The notes under the pieces are model-generated. The model searched no databases. It was given only the letters and a program-made list of their open reading frames with translations, and was not told the DNA's origin. Shown here in pieces: positions 1-11,631 of a DNA stretch of 64,000 nt. Each line of letters begins with the position of its first letter. The first letter of the stretch is position 1. The stretch lies in NCBI RefSeq assembly GCF_017255185.1, contig NZ_JAFKCZ010000009.1, positions 186,001 to 250,000 on the forward strand, in the 5' to 3' direction. The position numbers and the translations under genes are program-made. Source of the stretch: Parahaliea mediterranea. GTDB taxonomy: Bacteria > Pseudomonadota > Gammaproteobacteria > Pseudomonadales > Halieaceae.

Positions 1-2665
1 CGGCGTCAATACGGCACAGGGGCTGCAAGCCGCACCAGGTGCAACTCTGGGGGCCGAGGGGTGTCACCGCGGCCGCTCCGGCGATAAAGTCCCGCGCCAG
101 TTGTTCCAGGCTGCGCCGCCAGAATTCGCGCAGCTCTTCCCAGTTCTGCGCCGTGACGCGTCCCCGCACCGCCTTGGGAATATCCACCTCGATACCCTCG
201 GCCGCCGCGGTCTGGCCAAGGCCGCTGAACTTGCAGTCCCGCGGGCGCAGCTGGGCAAAGGCCAGCGCGGCCACCGGAGCCTCGCTGGCCAGGCCGTACA
301 GCGGTAGCTGTGGGCGGGCGGGCCGCTCCCCCAGCCAGTCCCCGGCACTGCTGCGGCCCGATTTGTAGTCGATGATGACGGTTGACCCGTCGGCGAGCCG
401 GTCCACCCGGTCGACCCGCATGTGAATGGGCAGCCCCGCCAGGACAATGTCCGCGCCCTGCTCGCGGGCGGCCACCACAAAGGCCCCGCGCTGCCGCTCC
501 ACCGCCAGCCACTCCCGCAACAGGCGCTCGAGGTGCTCCCGCTCCTGTTCGCAATAGGCGTGGCCCACCGCGTGGCGCCGCCCCGCCGGCAGGGCGTCCA
601 GCGCCGCCGCGACCGCCCTGGCGACCGCCTCCCCTTCCGCGGGCGGGTCCAGCGCGGCCAGTTGCCCGGCATCTCCCAGCTCGCCCCACAGGGCAAACAA
701 GGCGTTGTGCAGCAGCGAACCCCGCTCTCCCGCACTCAGGGCCAGGCTGGGCTCGGCCAGCGGCTCGACGCGCAGGCGACGGCGGGCAAAGGCCCGGAAG
801 GGGCATTGGGACTGGTCCTCCAGCAGCCCACTGCCACCGCGCACGCTATCTTTTTCAGCCGGCGACAGCGCTGGCGCCCGGTGATCGTCCAGGCGCTCGC
901 TATCCCGTGCCCGCCACTGTGCGAGCCACGCTTCGGGAACCGCGGCGGCGGTCTCTGGCTGAACCCACTCGAAGTCAGCCAGCAGGGCGCTGGGAAGCTC
1001 CGGTGCGCCGTCGAGCTCGCGACTGTAGCTGGCGTGCAAGCGCGAGGCGCTGCGCCGGTATTGTTCCAGCAGCCCGGCGCTGAACTCCCACTCCCGCTCC
1101 GCGCTGGCGTGCGGCATCTCGAGCCGCCGTTGCAGGGCCATCGGCAGCAGGGGGTTGGGACGGGCCGGCGCCGGCCACTGCCCGGCCTGCATACCGAAAA
1201 CCCAGAGGTGGTCGAAGCGCAGCCCGGCCGCTTCCAGGGGCCCCAATACCTGGATGCGGCTGTCGGCGGTTTGCGGCTGGAACACAGTGTCGCGGCAGCA
1301 CTGGCGCAGCAGCTGCAGCGCCGCCGCCCGGTGCAGGGGGCCGCACACCGCGTCATAGCCGGCGTAGGTGTCGAGGAGACGGTAAAAATCCTCCACCTGC
1401 TGGTACTCGATGGAGTCGAGCCCGCCCTCCCCCGGCCAGCCCCACTGCCCCAGGATCTCGCGAAAACGGCCCGCCCACACCGAGGGCGCAGCCGTTCCCC
1501 GCAGGTCCCGGCGGCGCGCCAGGTCCTGCAAAATCCCGCCGATGCGCAAGCCGGGCTGGTCCGCGGACGCGCCCTGGTTCGCCAGGCCGCGCAGTGTCGC
1601 GACCGGCACCGGTTCGCGGCCGGTGTCGAAGACCCGGGTGATAAAGCGTTGCGCCAATGCGCCACCCCGGTCGGGCAGGGCGAGGAAGCGCGAGCGCATC
1701 AGACCGAGCAACTCGCCCAGGGCCAGGGTGTCGCCGGTGGCGGCCAGCGCCATCAGGGCATCGCGGACCACTGGCGCCTCCGCCAGCGGCCAGCCGGTGG
1801 AAAAGTTGACCGGCAGGCTGCCGTAGTTGCCATCCAGGCAATCAAACTCGCGCCGCAGCAGGTACTCCAGGCGCGCGCGATCGCCGCGCATGTCGCCCAA
1901 CACCACCCCGATGCTCGCCTCGGGTTCGCGGCCGGCGGTTTCGCGCACCCAGCGGGCCAGGCCGCGAAACTCGCTGCCGCGGTCGGGGTAGGCCCTGGCG
2001 CGCATGGTGGCTTGCCCCGCTGGAGGCTGGACTCGCTCCACCTCGGTGCACAGCTTTCGCAGGCAGTGGTCGAACAGCGGCGGGACCTCATCGAACTCGA
2101 GCAGCGCCACCCGCTGCTCCGGGCACGCCGGCTCCGCGGCCAGCAACGCAATCACGTCCAGGGCGGTGGCCTGGGCCTTGTTGTCCAGCGCGTCCTCGAA
2201 GGCCCGGCACCAGCGCAGGAAGGCCGCGCAATCCGGGTCCAGCGACAGCTCCCGGGCCAGGCCCTCCTCGCGGACCGACTGTTGCCAGCGCAGCAGGGTG
2301 TTGCGGGCCTGTTGCGCCAGGGAGGCGGTGGCGTCGGCCTGCAGCAGCTGGTAGTCCCCCTGCTGCTGATCCGCGGCGATTACCTGGCGCCACAGGGCCA
2401 GTGCCTGCCCCTGATCCAACACCACCCGGCGCAATCGCGCGTCTCGGCCGCAGCGCTGCCACCACTGCTGCCGCAGCCAGCTTTCCAGGGGTTGTACCGC
2501 CAGCGGCCGCCAGGCCCGCGCTCCCCGCGCGGCCTGGTCGCGGTCCCACCCGGCCTTGATCTGGCGGGCCAGACGCAGGTTCGGGGTCAGCAGTTGGAAG
2601 CCCCCCTCGATCAGGGGCAACAGGGGGGTGATGTGGTAGTCGGGGCCGTGGTTCTGCTCCGTCAA
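1..2665 (-). CDS. AddB-like PD-(D/E)XK nuclease / probable DNA repair protein (3' end cut by window edge)
   Basis: Continuous frame of about 888 codons that leaves the window before a stop. The start is TTG at 2665: an in-frame TAG lies 11 codons upstream, no ATG or GTG lies between them, and GAGGA sits 8 bases ahead. The N-terminus (LLTPNLRLARQIK, about residues 26-38) matches the inactivated helicase-like half of the 'probable DNA repair protein' family, and no Walker A GKT is visible. The C-terminal nuclease domain shows the IDYKSG core (Asp766, Lys768). Cys621 in QCPFRAF together with C875-x2-C878-x5-C884 reproduces the four-cysteine iron-sulfur staple of AddB-type nucleases. By family precedent the partner would be a UvrD/RecB-type helicase encoded just beyond the left edge. 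The role is inferred to be DNA end processing or recombination. Confidence 0.85.
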   Translation of the reverse strand, partial: MTEQNHGPDYHITPLLPLIEGGFQLLTPNLRLARQIKAGWDRDQAARGARAWRPLAVQPLESWLRQQWWQRCGRDARLRRVVLDQGQALALWRQVIAADQQQGDYQLLQADATASLAQQARNTLLRWQQSVREEGLARELSLDPDCAAFLRWCRAFEDALDNKAQATALDVIALLAAEPACPEQRVALLEFDEVPPLFDHCLRKLCTEVERVQPPAGQATMRARAYPDRGSEFRGLARWVRETAGREPEASIGVVLGDMRGDRARLEYLLRREFDCLDGNYGSLPVNFSTGWPLAEAPVVRDALMALAATGDTLALGELLGLMRSRFLALPDRGGALAQRFITRVFDTGREPVPVATLRGLANQGASADQPGLRIGGILQDLARRRDLRGTAAPSVWAGRFREILGQWGWPGEGGLDSIEYQQVEDFYRLLDTYAGYDAVCGPLHRAAALQLLRQCCRDTVFQPQTADSRIQVLGPLEAAGLRFDHLWVFGMQAGQWPAPARPNPLLPMALQRRLEMPHASAEREWEFSAGLLEQYRRSASRLHASYSRELDGAPELPSALLADFEWVQPETAAAVPEAWLAQWRARDSERLDDHRAPALSPAEKDSVRGGSGLLEDQSQCPFRAFARRRLRVEPLAEPSLALSAGERGSLLHNALFALWGELGDAGQLAALDPPAEGEAVARAVAAALDALPAGRRHAVGHAYCEQEREHLERLLREWLAVERQRGAFVVAAREQGADIVLAGLPIHMRVDRVDRLADGSTVIIDYKSGRSSAGDWLGERPARPQLPLYGLASEAPVAALAFAQLRPRDCKFSGLGQTAAAEGIEVDIPKAVRGRVTAQNWEELREFWRRSLEQLARDFIAGAAAVTPLGPQSCTWCGLQPLCRIDA

Positions 2666-2784
2666 GTGCGGTTCCTCGTGTGCGCCGCCGGGTTCCTACC
2701 CAAAGGCCGCGGGCTGCTATAGAATGACGCGCCTTCGTTCTGTGCGGGGACGCGCGAGGCAATCACTCTAGCAGGTGAGCAGTA

Positions 2785-3852
2785 ATGAGCAATATGGCAG
2801 TACACAATATCAACGTCGCGTCCCAGGATGTGCTGGTGACGCCGGAGCAACTGAAGGCATCGCTGCCGATGACGCAGGCGGTGCAGGATACCGTCACCGG
2901 CAGCCGGCAGGTAATCTGGGACATCCTCGACCGCAAGGACCCGCGCCTGTTCGTGGTGGTGGGCCCCTGCTCGATCCACGATCCCGCCGCGGCCATGGAT
3001 TACGCCCGGCGCCTGCGCGACCTGGCGGACGAGCTCGCCGACACCCTGTACATCGTCATGCGCGTGTACTTTGAGAAACCGCGCACCACGGTCGGCTGGA
3101 AGGGCCTGATCAACGACCCCCACCTCGACGACTCCTTCAAAATCGAGGAGGGGCTGCAGTTGGGGCGCAAGTTGCTGCTGGACATCCTGGAGCTGGGGCT
3201 ACCCACCTCCACCGAGGCCCTGGACCCGATCTCGCCGCAGTACCTGCAGGACCTGATCAGCTGGTCGGCCATTGGCGCGCGCACCACCGAATCCCAGACC
3301 CACCGCGAAATGGCCAGTGGACTGTCCAGCGCGGTGGGCTTCAAGAACGGCACCGACGGCAGCCTGACCGTGGCGATGAACGCCCTCAACTCCGTGGCCA
3401 ATCCCCACCGCTTCCTCGGCATCAACCACGAGGGCCAGGTGTCGGTATACACCACCAAGGGCAACCGCTACGGCCATGTGGTATTGCGCGGCGGGTCATC
3501 GGGCCCCAACTACGACTCGGTGCATATCAAGCTCTGCGAGGAAGCCCTGACCAAGGCAAAGCTGCCGGGCAATATCATGGTCGACTGCAGCCACGCCAAC
3601 TCCAACAAGCAACCCGAACTGCAGCCGCTGGTGGTGGAAAACGTGGCCAACCAGATTCTGGAAGGCAACCGCTCCATCGTCGGACTGATGATCGAGAGCA
3701 ACCTGAAAGCCGGCAACCAGTCCATTCCGCAGGACTTGTCCGAGCTGGAGTACGGGGTGTCGGTGACCGACGGCTGTATCGACTGGGAGACGACCGCGTC
3801 CTGCCTGCGCGAGATGCGGGACAAATTGAAGGACGTGCTGCCTGGGCGGTGA
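2785..3852 (+). CDS. aroF: 3-deoxy-7-phosphoheptulonate synthase, class I, Tyr-type
   Basis: DAHP synthase condenses phosphoenolpyruvate with erythrose-4-phosphate, the first step of the shikimate pathway. The 355-residue length fits class I AroFGH enzymes. Hallmarks are VVGPCSIHDP (about 56-65), MRVYFEKPRTTVGWKGLIND, GARTTESQTHRE, GFKNGTDG and the metal-site segment DCSHANSNK. TEALDPISPQYL and the C-terminal YGVSVTDGCI resemble E. coli AroF (tyrosine-sensitive) more than AroG, but the effector cannot be proved from sequence. The ATG at 2785 has AGGTGA six bases ahead. The gene is divergent from the AddB-like nuclease and monocistronic; the next gene is convergent and lies beyond a REP array. 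Confidence 0.93.
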   Translation: MSNMAVHNINVASQDVLVTPEQLKASLPMTQAVQDTVTGSRQVIWDILDRKDPRLFVVVGPCSIHDPAAAMDYARRLRDLADELADTLYIVMRVYFEKPRTTVGWKGLINDPHLDDSFKIEEGLQLGRKLLLDILELGLPTSTEALDPISPQYLQDLISWSAIGARTTESQTHREMASGLSSAVGFKNGTDGSLTVAMNALNSVANPHRFLGINHEGQVSVYTTKGNRYGHVVLRGGSSGPNYDSVHIKLCEEALTKAKLPGNIMVDCSHANSNKQPELQPLVVENVANQILEGNRSIVGLMIESNLKAGNQSIPQDLSELEYGVSVTDGCIDWETTASCLREMRDKLKDVLPGR

Positions 3853-3914
3853 TGCCGGACTTGCGGGGAGCCGGGCCTGGTTCTCTTTTCCGGGCAATCT
3901 TTTTGGTGTTACTT

Positions 3915-4069
3915 GGTCGAGTGAGTTCGGCCCTATGGGGGGAGCCTCTCTGCCGTTTTTGGTCGAATGAATTCGACCCTACAGGGGGTGGCGCTTTGCC
4001 GGTTTGGGGCGAGTGAATTGGATCCTACGGGAGGTGGCGCGGGACGTGTAGGGCGCAATTTATTGCGCC
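3915..4069. repeat. REP array A: three direct copies plus one inverted, stem-variant copy
   Basis: Copies lie at 3915-3936 (degenerate), 3961-3982 (perfect) and 4006-4028 (degenerate), all reading towards a CTAC end. A copy in the opposite orientation lies at 4048-4069 and begins GTAGGG. The consensus is a GTAG foot followed by arm GTCGAAT, a 2-base loop and arm ATTCGAC. The inverted copy has arms GCGCAAT and ATTGCGC, so both sides changed together. A GTAG foot next to a palindrome is the hallmark of REP elements mobilised by RAYT transposases. The array fills the gap between the convergent aroF and nfuA genes. Confidence 0.85.
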
Positions 4070-4131
4070 GCTTTTCGTCAAGGTGCGCCGGTGACATGGC
4101 CGGACGCGGGCGCGTCCAGCCGGGCAATCCA

Positions 4132-4707
4132 TCAATAGTAGGCGTTGCTGCGGTCGGTGTGGTCTGTCATGTCGCGCACGCCCTTGAGCTGGGGCAGCTG
4201 CTCCAGCAGGGTTTTCTCCACCCCGCCCTTGAGTGTCTGATCGACCATGCCGCAACCCTGGCAGCCACCGCCGAAGCGCAACACCGCGAAGCTGTCCTCG
4301 GTCACCTCCACCAGGCTCACCTCGCCGCCGTGGGCGGCCAGGGCCGGATTGACCTCGTTGTACAGCACATAATTGATACGGTCTTCCAGCGGGCTGTTCT
4401 CGTCGACGCGGGGCAGCTTGGCGTTGGGCGCCTTGATGGTGAGCTGGCCACCCATGCGGTCCTTGGCGTAATCCACCAGCGCGTCTTCCAGATAAGGCAG
4501 GCTGCGGCCGTCGAACCAGGCGGTGAACAGCTCAAACTTGCGCTCCTCGTCACCCTCTTCCACGTCGCCGTCGCGGCAGTAGGCGATGCAGGTTTCCGCG
4601 CGCGGGGTACCGGGCTGGTTGATGAAGACCCTCACGCCCAGCGCGTCTTCCTGCTTGGACAGCAGCTCCGCGAGGTATTCCTGGGCCGATTCAGTGATGG
4701 TTACCAT
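4132..4707 (-). CDS. nfuA: Fe-S biogenesis/carrier protein NfuA
   Basis: NfuA carries a [4Fe-4S] cluster to target apoproteins, particularly under oxidative stress or iron limitation. The 191-residue length equals that of E. coli NfuA. Residues 1 to about 100 are a degenerate A-type (HesB-like) domain; the C-terminal Nfu domain has the cluster-binding CxxC in [16 protein letters not shown]. The frame stays open upstream of 4707, but MVTITESAQ matches the family N-terminus, so the ATG at 4707 is chosen. It is divergent from metH, with a mirrored promoter-like element between them. Confidence 0.95.
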   Translation of the reverse strand: MVTITESAQEYLAELLSKQEDALGVRVFINQPGTPRAETCIAYCRDGDVEEGDEERKFELFTAWFDGRSLPYLEDALVDYAKDRMGGQLTIKAPNAKLPRVDENSPLEDRINYVLYNEVNPALAAHGGEVSLVEVTEDSFAVLRFGGGCQGCGMVDQTLKGGVEKTLLEQLPQLKGVRDMTDHTDRSNAYY

Positions 4708-4737
4708 AAGCCATTCGTTTCCGAGTAATTTAGTCAA

Positions 4738-4748
4738 GTATTCTACCA
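4738..4748 (-). promoter_or_regulatory. Extended -10-like element, nfuA side of a mirrored pair
   Basis: Read on the minus strand this is TGGTAGAATAC, an extended -10 (TG-n-TAGAAT) lying 30-40 bases upstream of the nfuA ATG. It is a perfect inverted copy of 4808-4818. Promoter function is inferred; no good -35 is visible. Confidence 0.5.
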
Positions 4749-4807
4749 CTCCCGGCGGCAATGTACGAGATGTGTTTGAAATAGCGGTCCGTCCCCGTGG
4801 CCGCTTC

Positions 4808-4818
4808 TGGTAGAATAC
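4808..4818 (+). promoter_or_regulatory. Extended -10-like element, metH side of a mirrored pair
   Basis: TGGTAGAATAC on the plus strand forms an extended -10 that would start metH transcription near 4824, leaving a leader of about 73 bases. It is a perfect 11-base inverted repeat of 4738-4748. No cobalamin-riboswitch consensus could be recognised between nfuA and metH. Confidence 0.5.
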
Positions 4819-4896
4819 GCCCCCTTTCAAGGTCCGGACGCCGCGCCGGCGCCGCGAAGGCCGAACCGAAATACAGCGCATAGAGAAGAACCGGTA

Positions 4897-8583
<3,687 letters not shown>

Positions 8584-8596
8584 GAGGGAAGTATTG

Positions 8597-8839
8597 GTGA
8601 GCAGCGAAGACAGCAAAACGCCCCAGGGCGAACGCAAGCGAGGCAGGATGGGCCCCCTGCAGGTAGTCGGCAGCGTCTTTGCCGCCGGCTTCGGCGTGCA
8701 GAGCAGCCGCAACCGCGAGCGGGATTTCAAACAGGGCCGGTTCGGGATATTCGTGGCGGCCGGGCTGGTGTTCACCCTGCTGTTTATCGGCACTGTTTAC
8801 ACCGTGGTGCAACTGGTGCTGAACAGCGCCGGGGACTGA
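8597..8839 (+). CDS. DUF2970 small membrane protein
   Basis: An 80-residue protein with the DUF2970 signature: a basic N-terminus, then LQVVGSVFAAGFGVQSSRNRE, then one hydrophobic segment (FVAAGLVFTLLFIGTVYTVV, about residues 52-71). GTG at 8597 is chosen because GAGAGGGA (8582-8589) is correctly spaced for it; the TTG three bases earlier or the GTG at 8576, which overlaps the metH stop, are possible. It is probably cotranscribed with metH and sits in the inner membrane. The function of the family is unknown. Confidence 0.8.
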   Translation: MSSEDSKTPQGERKRGRMGPLQVVGSVFAAGFGVQSSRNRERDFKQGRFGIFVAAGLVFTLLFIGTVYTVVQLVLNSAGD

Positions 8840-8875
8840 GGCCGAGGCCGTCCCCGGCCCCCGGGGGCGACTTCC

Positions 8876-8992
8876 TTAGTGCGGCATGCCTGACAGCCAC
8901 AGATAGAGGCTGAATACGATGATGGAGATAATCGCGGTGGCGGCGACGGCATCCGCGCCGCCATCGTTGTACTCGCTGGTCTGTTTTGACAT
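8876..8992 (-). CDS. 38-residue single-pass membrane protein (unrecognised)
   Basis: A short frame starting MSKQTSEYNDGGADAVAATA, followed by a strongly hydrophobic stretch (IISIIVFSLYLWLSG) and ending MPH. GGGGGAG lies three bases upstream of the ATG, a convincing ribosome-binding site. It faces the DUF2970 gene convergently and is divergent from cysI. I do not recognise a family. The amphiphilic layout, with a polar N-terminus and one helix, resembles small regulatory or subunit-type membrane proteins. Confidence 0.6.
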   Translation of the reverse strand: MSKQTSEYNDGGADAVAATAIISIIVFSLYLWLSGMPH

Positions 8993-9207
8993 GGGCTCCC
9001 CCGTTGATTGAAAACACTGGCCAACTGCTTTGTTATTTGGCGCTCGCATTATAGCAACGCACCCGTACTTGGGAAGTCCCCCGGGAACAGGCCCCTTCCC
9101 TAAAACCGGTTCTAACCTTATGAAAAGAAGGCATATTTAACCCAGTTGCTTTTCTGGTAAGGTAGCGCCCTCACAAAAGCCATGCACAGCAGTGACAGGA
9201 CTGTCAG

Positions 9208-10872
9208 ATGTACGTTTACGATGAATACGACCAGCGCATTGTCGACGAGCGGGTCGCCCAGTTTCGCGACCAGACCCGGCGCTACCTCGATGGCAAGCTG
9301 ACCGAGGAGCAGTTCCTGCCCCTGCGCCTGCAGAACGGCCTGTATGTACAGCGCCTGGCGCCGATGATGCGCATCGCGGTGCCCTACGGGCTGCTGAACG
9401 CCACGCAGTTGCGCAAGCTGGCGCATATCACACGCCACTACGACAAGGGCTACGCTCACGTCAGCACCCGCCAGAATATCCAGCTCAACTGGCCGCGGCT
9501 GGAAGAAGTCCCCGACATCCTCGCGGAACTGGCCAGCGTGCAGATGCACGCCATCCAGACCAGCGGCAACTGCATCCGCAACACCACTACCGATCAGTTC
9601 GCCGGCGTGGCCAGCGACGAGCTCGAAGACCCGCGCCCCTACTGCGAGATCATCCGCCAGTGGAGCACGTTCCACCCGGAATTCGCCTTCCTGCCGCGCA
9701 AGTTCAAGATCGCGGTGTGCGGTACCGAACAGGATCGCGCCGCCATCCACTCCCACGACATCGGCGTGGAGTTGCTGCCCAATGAAACTGGCGAGGTCGG
9801 TTTCAAGATACTCGCCGGCGGCGGTCTCGGCCGCACCCCGGTGATCGGCTCGGTCATCATCCCGTGGATCGAGAAAAAACACCTGTTGACCTACCTGGAA
9901 GCCATTCTCCGGGTCTACAACCAACACGGCCGACGCGACAACAAGTTCAAGGCCCGCATCAAAATCCTGGTCAAGGCCATGGGCGTCGAGGCCTTCCGCG
10001 ACGCGGTGGAAAAAGAATGGGCCCCGCTCAAGGATGGCCCCTCGACACTGACCGACGAGGCCATCGCCCGCGCCAAGTCCTTCTTTGTGAGCCCGGACTA
10101 CGAGCAACTCGACGGCGCCGCCGCCGAGGCGGCGCTGGCGGAGCAGGCGCAGCGCGACCCGATTTTCGCCAATTGGGTCAAGCGCAACACCGTGGCCCAC
10201 CGCGTTCCGGGCTACCGCGCGGTCACCATCTCGCTCAAGGCCACCGGCTACGCCCCCGGCGATGTCACCGACAAACAGTTGGATTTGCTCGCGGATCTCG
10301 CGGAGCGCTACAGCTTCAACGAATTGCGCACCACCCACCAGCAGAACATGGTGCTGGCGGACGTGCGCCAGTCCGATTTGTACGCGCTGTGGCAGGCCCT
10401 GCAGAAAGCCGGACTGGCCACGCCCAACATCGGCTACCTCACCGACGTGATCTGCTGCCCCGGCGGCGATTACTGCGCGCTGGCCAACGCCAAGTCAATC
10501 CCGGTGGCGGAGGCGATCCAGTCGCGCTTCAACGACATGGACTATGTCTACGACCTGGGTCCCATCGACCTCAATATCAGCGGCTGCATGAACGCCTGCG
10601 GCCACCACCACATCGGCCACATCGGCATCCTCGGCGTGGACAAGAAGGGCCAGGAGTTCTACCAGGTGTCACTCGGTGGCAACCAGGCGAAAAACGCCTC
10701 CCTGGGCAAGATCCTCGGCCCGTCCTTCAAACAGGAAGACATGCCCGAGGTCATGGACAAAATTCTCGGCACCTATGTGGAGCTCAGGACCGAGGAAGAG
10801 TCGTTTCTCGACACCTACAACCGGGTGGGCATCGACCCCTTCAAGGAGCGCGTGTATGCCAAAGCTGATTAA
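9208..10872 (+). CDS. cysI: Assimilatory sulfite reductase, hemoprotein subunit (nitrite/sulfite reductase family)
   Basis: Reduces sulfite to sulfide with six electrons using a coupled siroheme-[4Fe-4S] centre. The 554 residues contain two ferredoxin-like/NiSiR repeats (HVSTRQNIQLNWP near residue 90 and the parallel RTTHQQNMVLADV near 375). The cluster ligands are C417-x5-C423 (CPGGDYC) and C460-x3-C464 (CMNAC), followed by the usual GHHHIGHIG. The length and the overlapping DUF934 partner match the Pseudomonas-type CysI rather than the E. coli cysJI operon. No flavoprotein cysJ is present, so electrons probably come from another donor. The frame ends 17 bases inside the next gene. Confidence 0.93.
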   Translation: MYVYDEYDQRIVDERVAQFRDQTRRYLDGKLTEEQFLPLRLQNGLYVQRLAPMMRIAVPYGLLNATQLRKLAHITRHYDKGYAHVSTRQNIQLNWPRLEEVPDILAELASVQMHAIQTSGNCIRNTTTDQFAGVASDELEDPRPYCEIIRQWSTFHPEFAFLPRKFKIAVCGTEQDRAAIHSHDIGVELLPNETGEVGFKILAGGGLGRTPVIGSVIIPWIEKKHLLTYLEAILRVYNQHGRRDNKFKARIKILVKAMGVEAFRDAVEKEWAPLKDGPSTLTDEAIARAKSFFVSPDYEQLDGAAAEAALAEQAQRDPIFANWVKRNTVAHRVPGYRAVTISLKATGYAPGDVTDKQLDLLADLAERYSFNELRTTHQQNMVLADVRQSDLYALWQALQKAGLATPNIGYLTDVICCPGGDYCALANAKSIPVAEAIQSRFNDMDYVYDLGPIDLNISGCMNACGHHHIGHIGILGVDKKGQEFYQVSLGGNQAKNASLGKILGPSFKQEDMPEVMDKILGTYVELRTEEESFLDTYNRVGIDPFKERVYAKAD

Positions 10873-11326
10873 AGACGGCGCGGTAGTCGCCGACGACCAC
10901 TGGCGCGCCCCGGAAGCGGAGGCTGAACAGGTCGCCCAGGGCGCCATCGCCACACTCGCGCAGTGGGAGAAACTCGAAGACAAACGCGGCAGCGCGGTGC
11001 AGCTGGAACCCGGCGACGGGGTAGAACCACTGCTGCCCCACCTGGACGAGATCGAGCTGGTAACGGTGGACTTTCCATCGTTCACCGACGGCCGCGGCTT
11101 TTCCTACGCGCGCGAGCTGCGCGAGCGCGGTTATCGTGGCGAACTGCGCGCGGTGGGCGCCTTTATTCGCGATCAACTGCACCTCCTCTTGCGCTGCGGT
11201 TTTAACGCCTTCCAACTGGCGGACGAGAGCGAGCTGGAAGGAGCCCTCGACAGCCTCCGCGATTTCAGCGAGCACTACCAGGCGGCCATTGACCAGCCCC
11301 TGCCCCTGTTCCGCCGGCGGGAGTGA
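10856..11326 (+). CDS. DUF934 protein, CysI partner
   Basis: A 156-residue protein with the DUF934 core VDFPSFTDGRGFSYARELRERGYRGELRAVG split over about residues 62-100, then a helical IRDQLHLLLRCGFNAFQL segment. The ATG at 10856 overlaps the end of cysI by 17 bases, indicating translational coupling. Proteins of this family regularly accompany the single-subunit CysI and are thought to support sulfite reduction; the biochemical role is unproved. Confidence 0.88.
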   Translation: MPKLIKDGAVVADDHWRAPEAEAEQVAQGAIATLAQWEKLEDKRGSAVQLEPGDGVEPLLPHLDEIELVTVDFPSFTDGRGFSYARELRERGYRGELRAVGAFIRDQLHLLLRCGFNAFQLADESELEGALDSLRDFSEHYQAAIDQPLPLFRRRE

Positions 11327-11372
11327 GGCTGGGCTTGCCTACCTTTTAGGGCAGTAGATTTACGCGGCTGAT

Positions 11373-11544
11373 GGTCGAATGAATTCGACCCTACATTAGC
11401 GGCTCTCGCCTGGCTGGGCTTTGGGGTTTGTGGTCGAATGAATTCGACCCTACAGGGGCGGCTCTCGACTGGCTGGGCTTTGGGGTTTGTGGTCGCATGA
11501 ATTCGATCCTGCACGGCCCCTTGTAGGGCCGGATTCATCCGGCC
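11373..11544. repeat. REP array B within a 305-bp gene-free gap (11327-11631)
   Basis: Direct copies lie at 11373-11394, 11432-11453 and 11491-11512 (the last with GCATGA and GATCCTGC changes). An inverted copy at 11523-11544 begins GTAGGG and has arms GCCGGAT and ATCCGGC, again both altered together relative to the consensus. The second and third copies sit in a 59-base tandem duplication (starting at 11399 and 11458) that also carries the spacer CTGGCTGGGCTTTGGGG. Apart from the array the gap holds only the leader of the following antiporter gene. Confidence 0.87.
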
Positions 11545-11631
11545 GCTTTCCCCCCGGCGTCGCGCCATTAGCGCTGTGCACCCCTGCGCCGCTCCTTTAC
11601 ACTGTTGCTAAACAGGGGGTATCGGCGGTTT

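Noticed and set aside
422-2722. Long open frame on the plus strand opposite the AddB-like nuclease gene
   Set aside because: It is the antisense mirror of a high-GC gene, is rich in Gln, Arg and Gly, and matches no family; the minus-strand frame has clear motifs.
3967-4128. Short frames encoded by the REP array next to nfuA
   Set aside because: Their sequence is made of repeat units read through; such peptides are common false genes.
4708-4896. Possible cobalamin riboswitch upstream of metH
   Set aside because: The gap is under 200 bases, shared with nfuA, and no B12-box consensus could be recognised.
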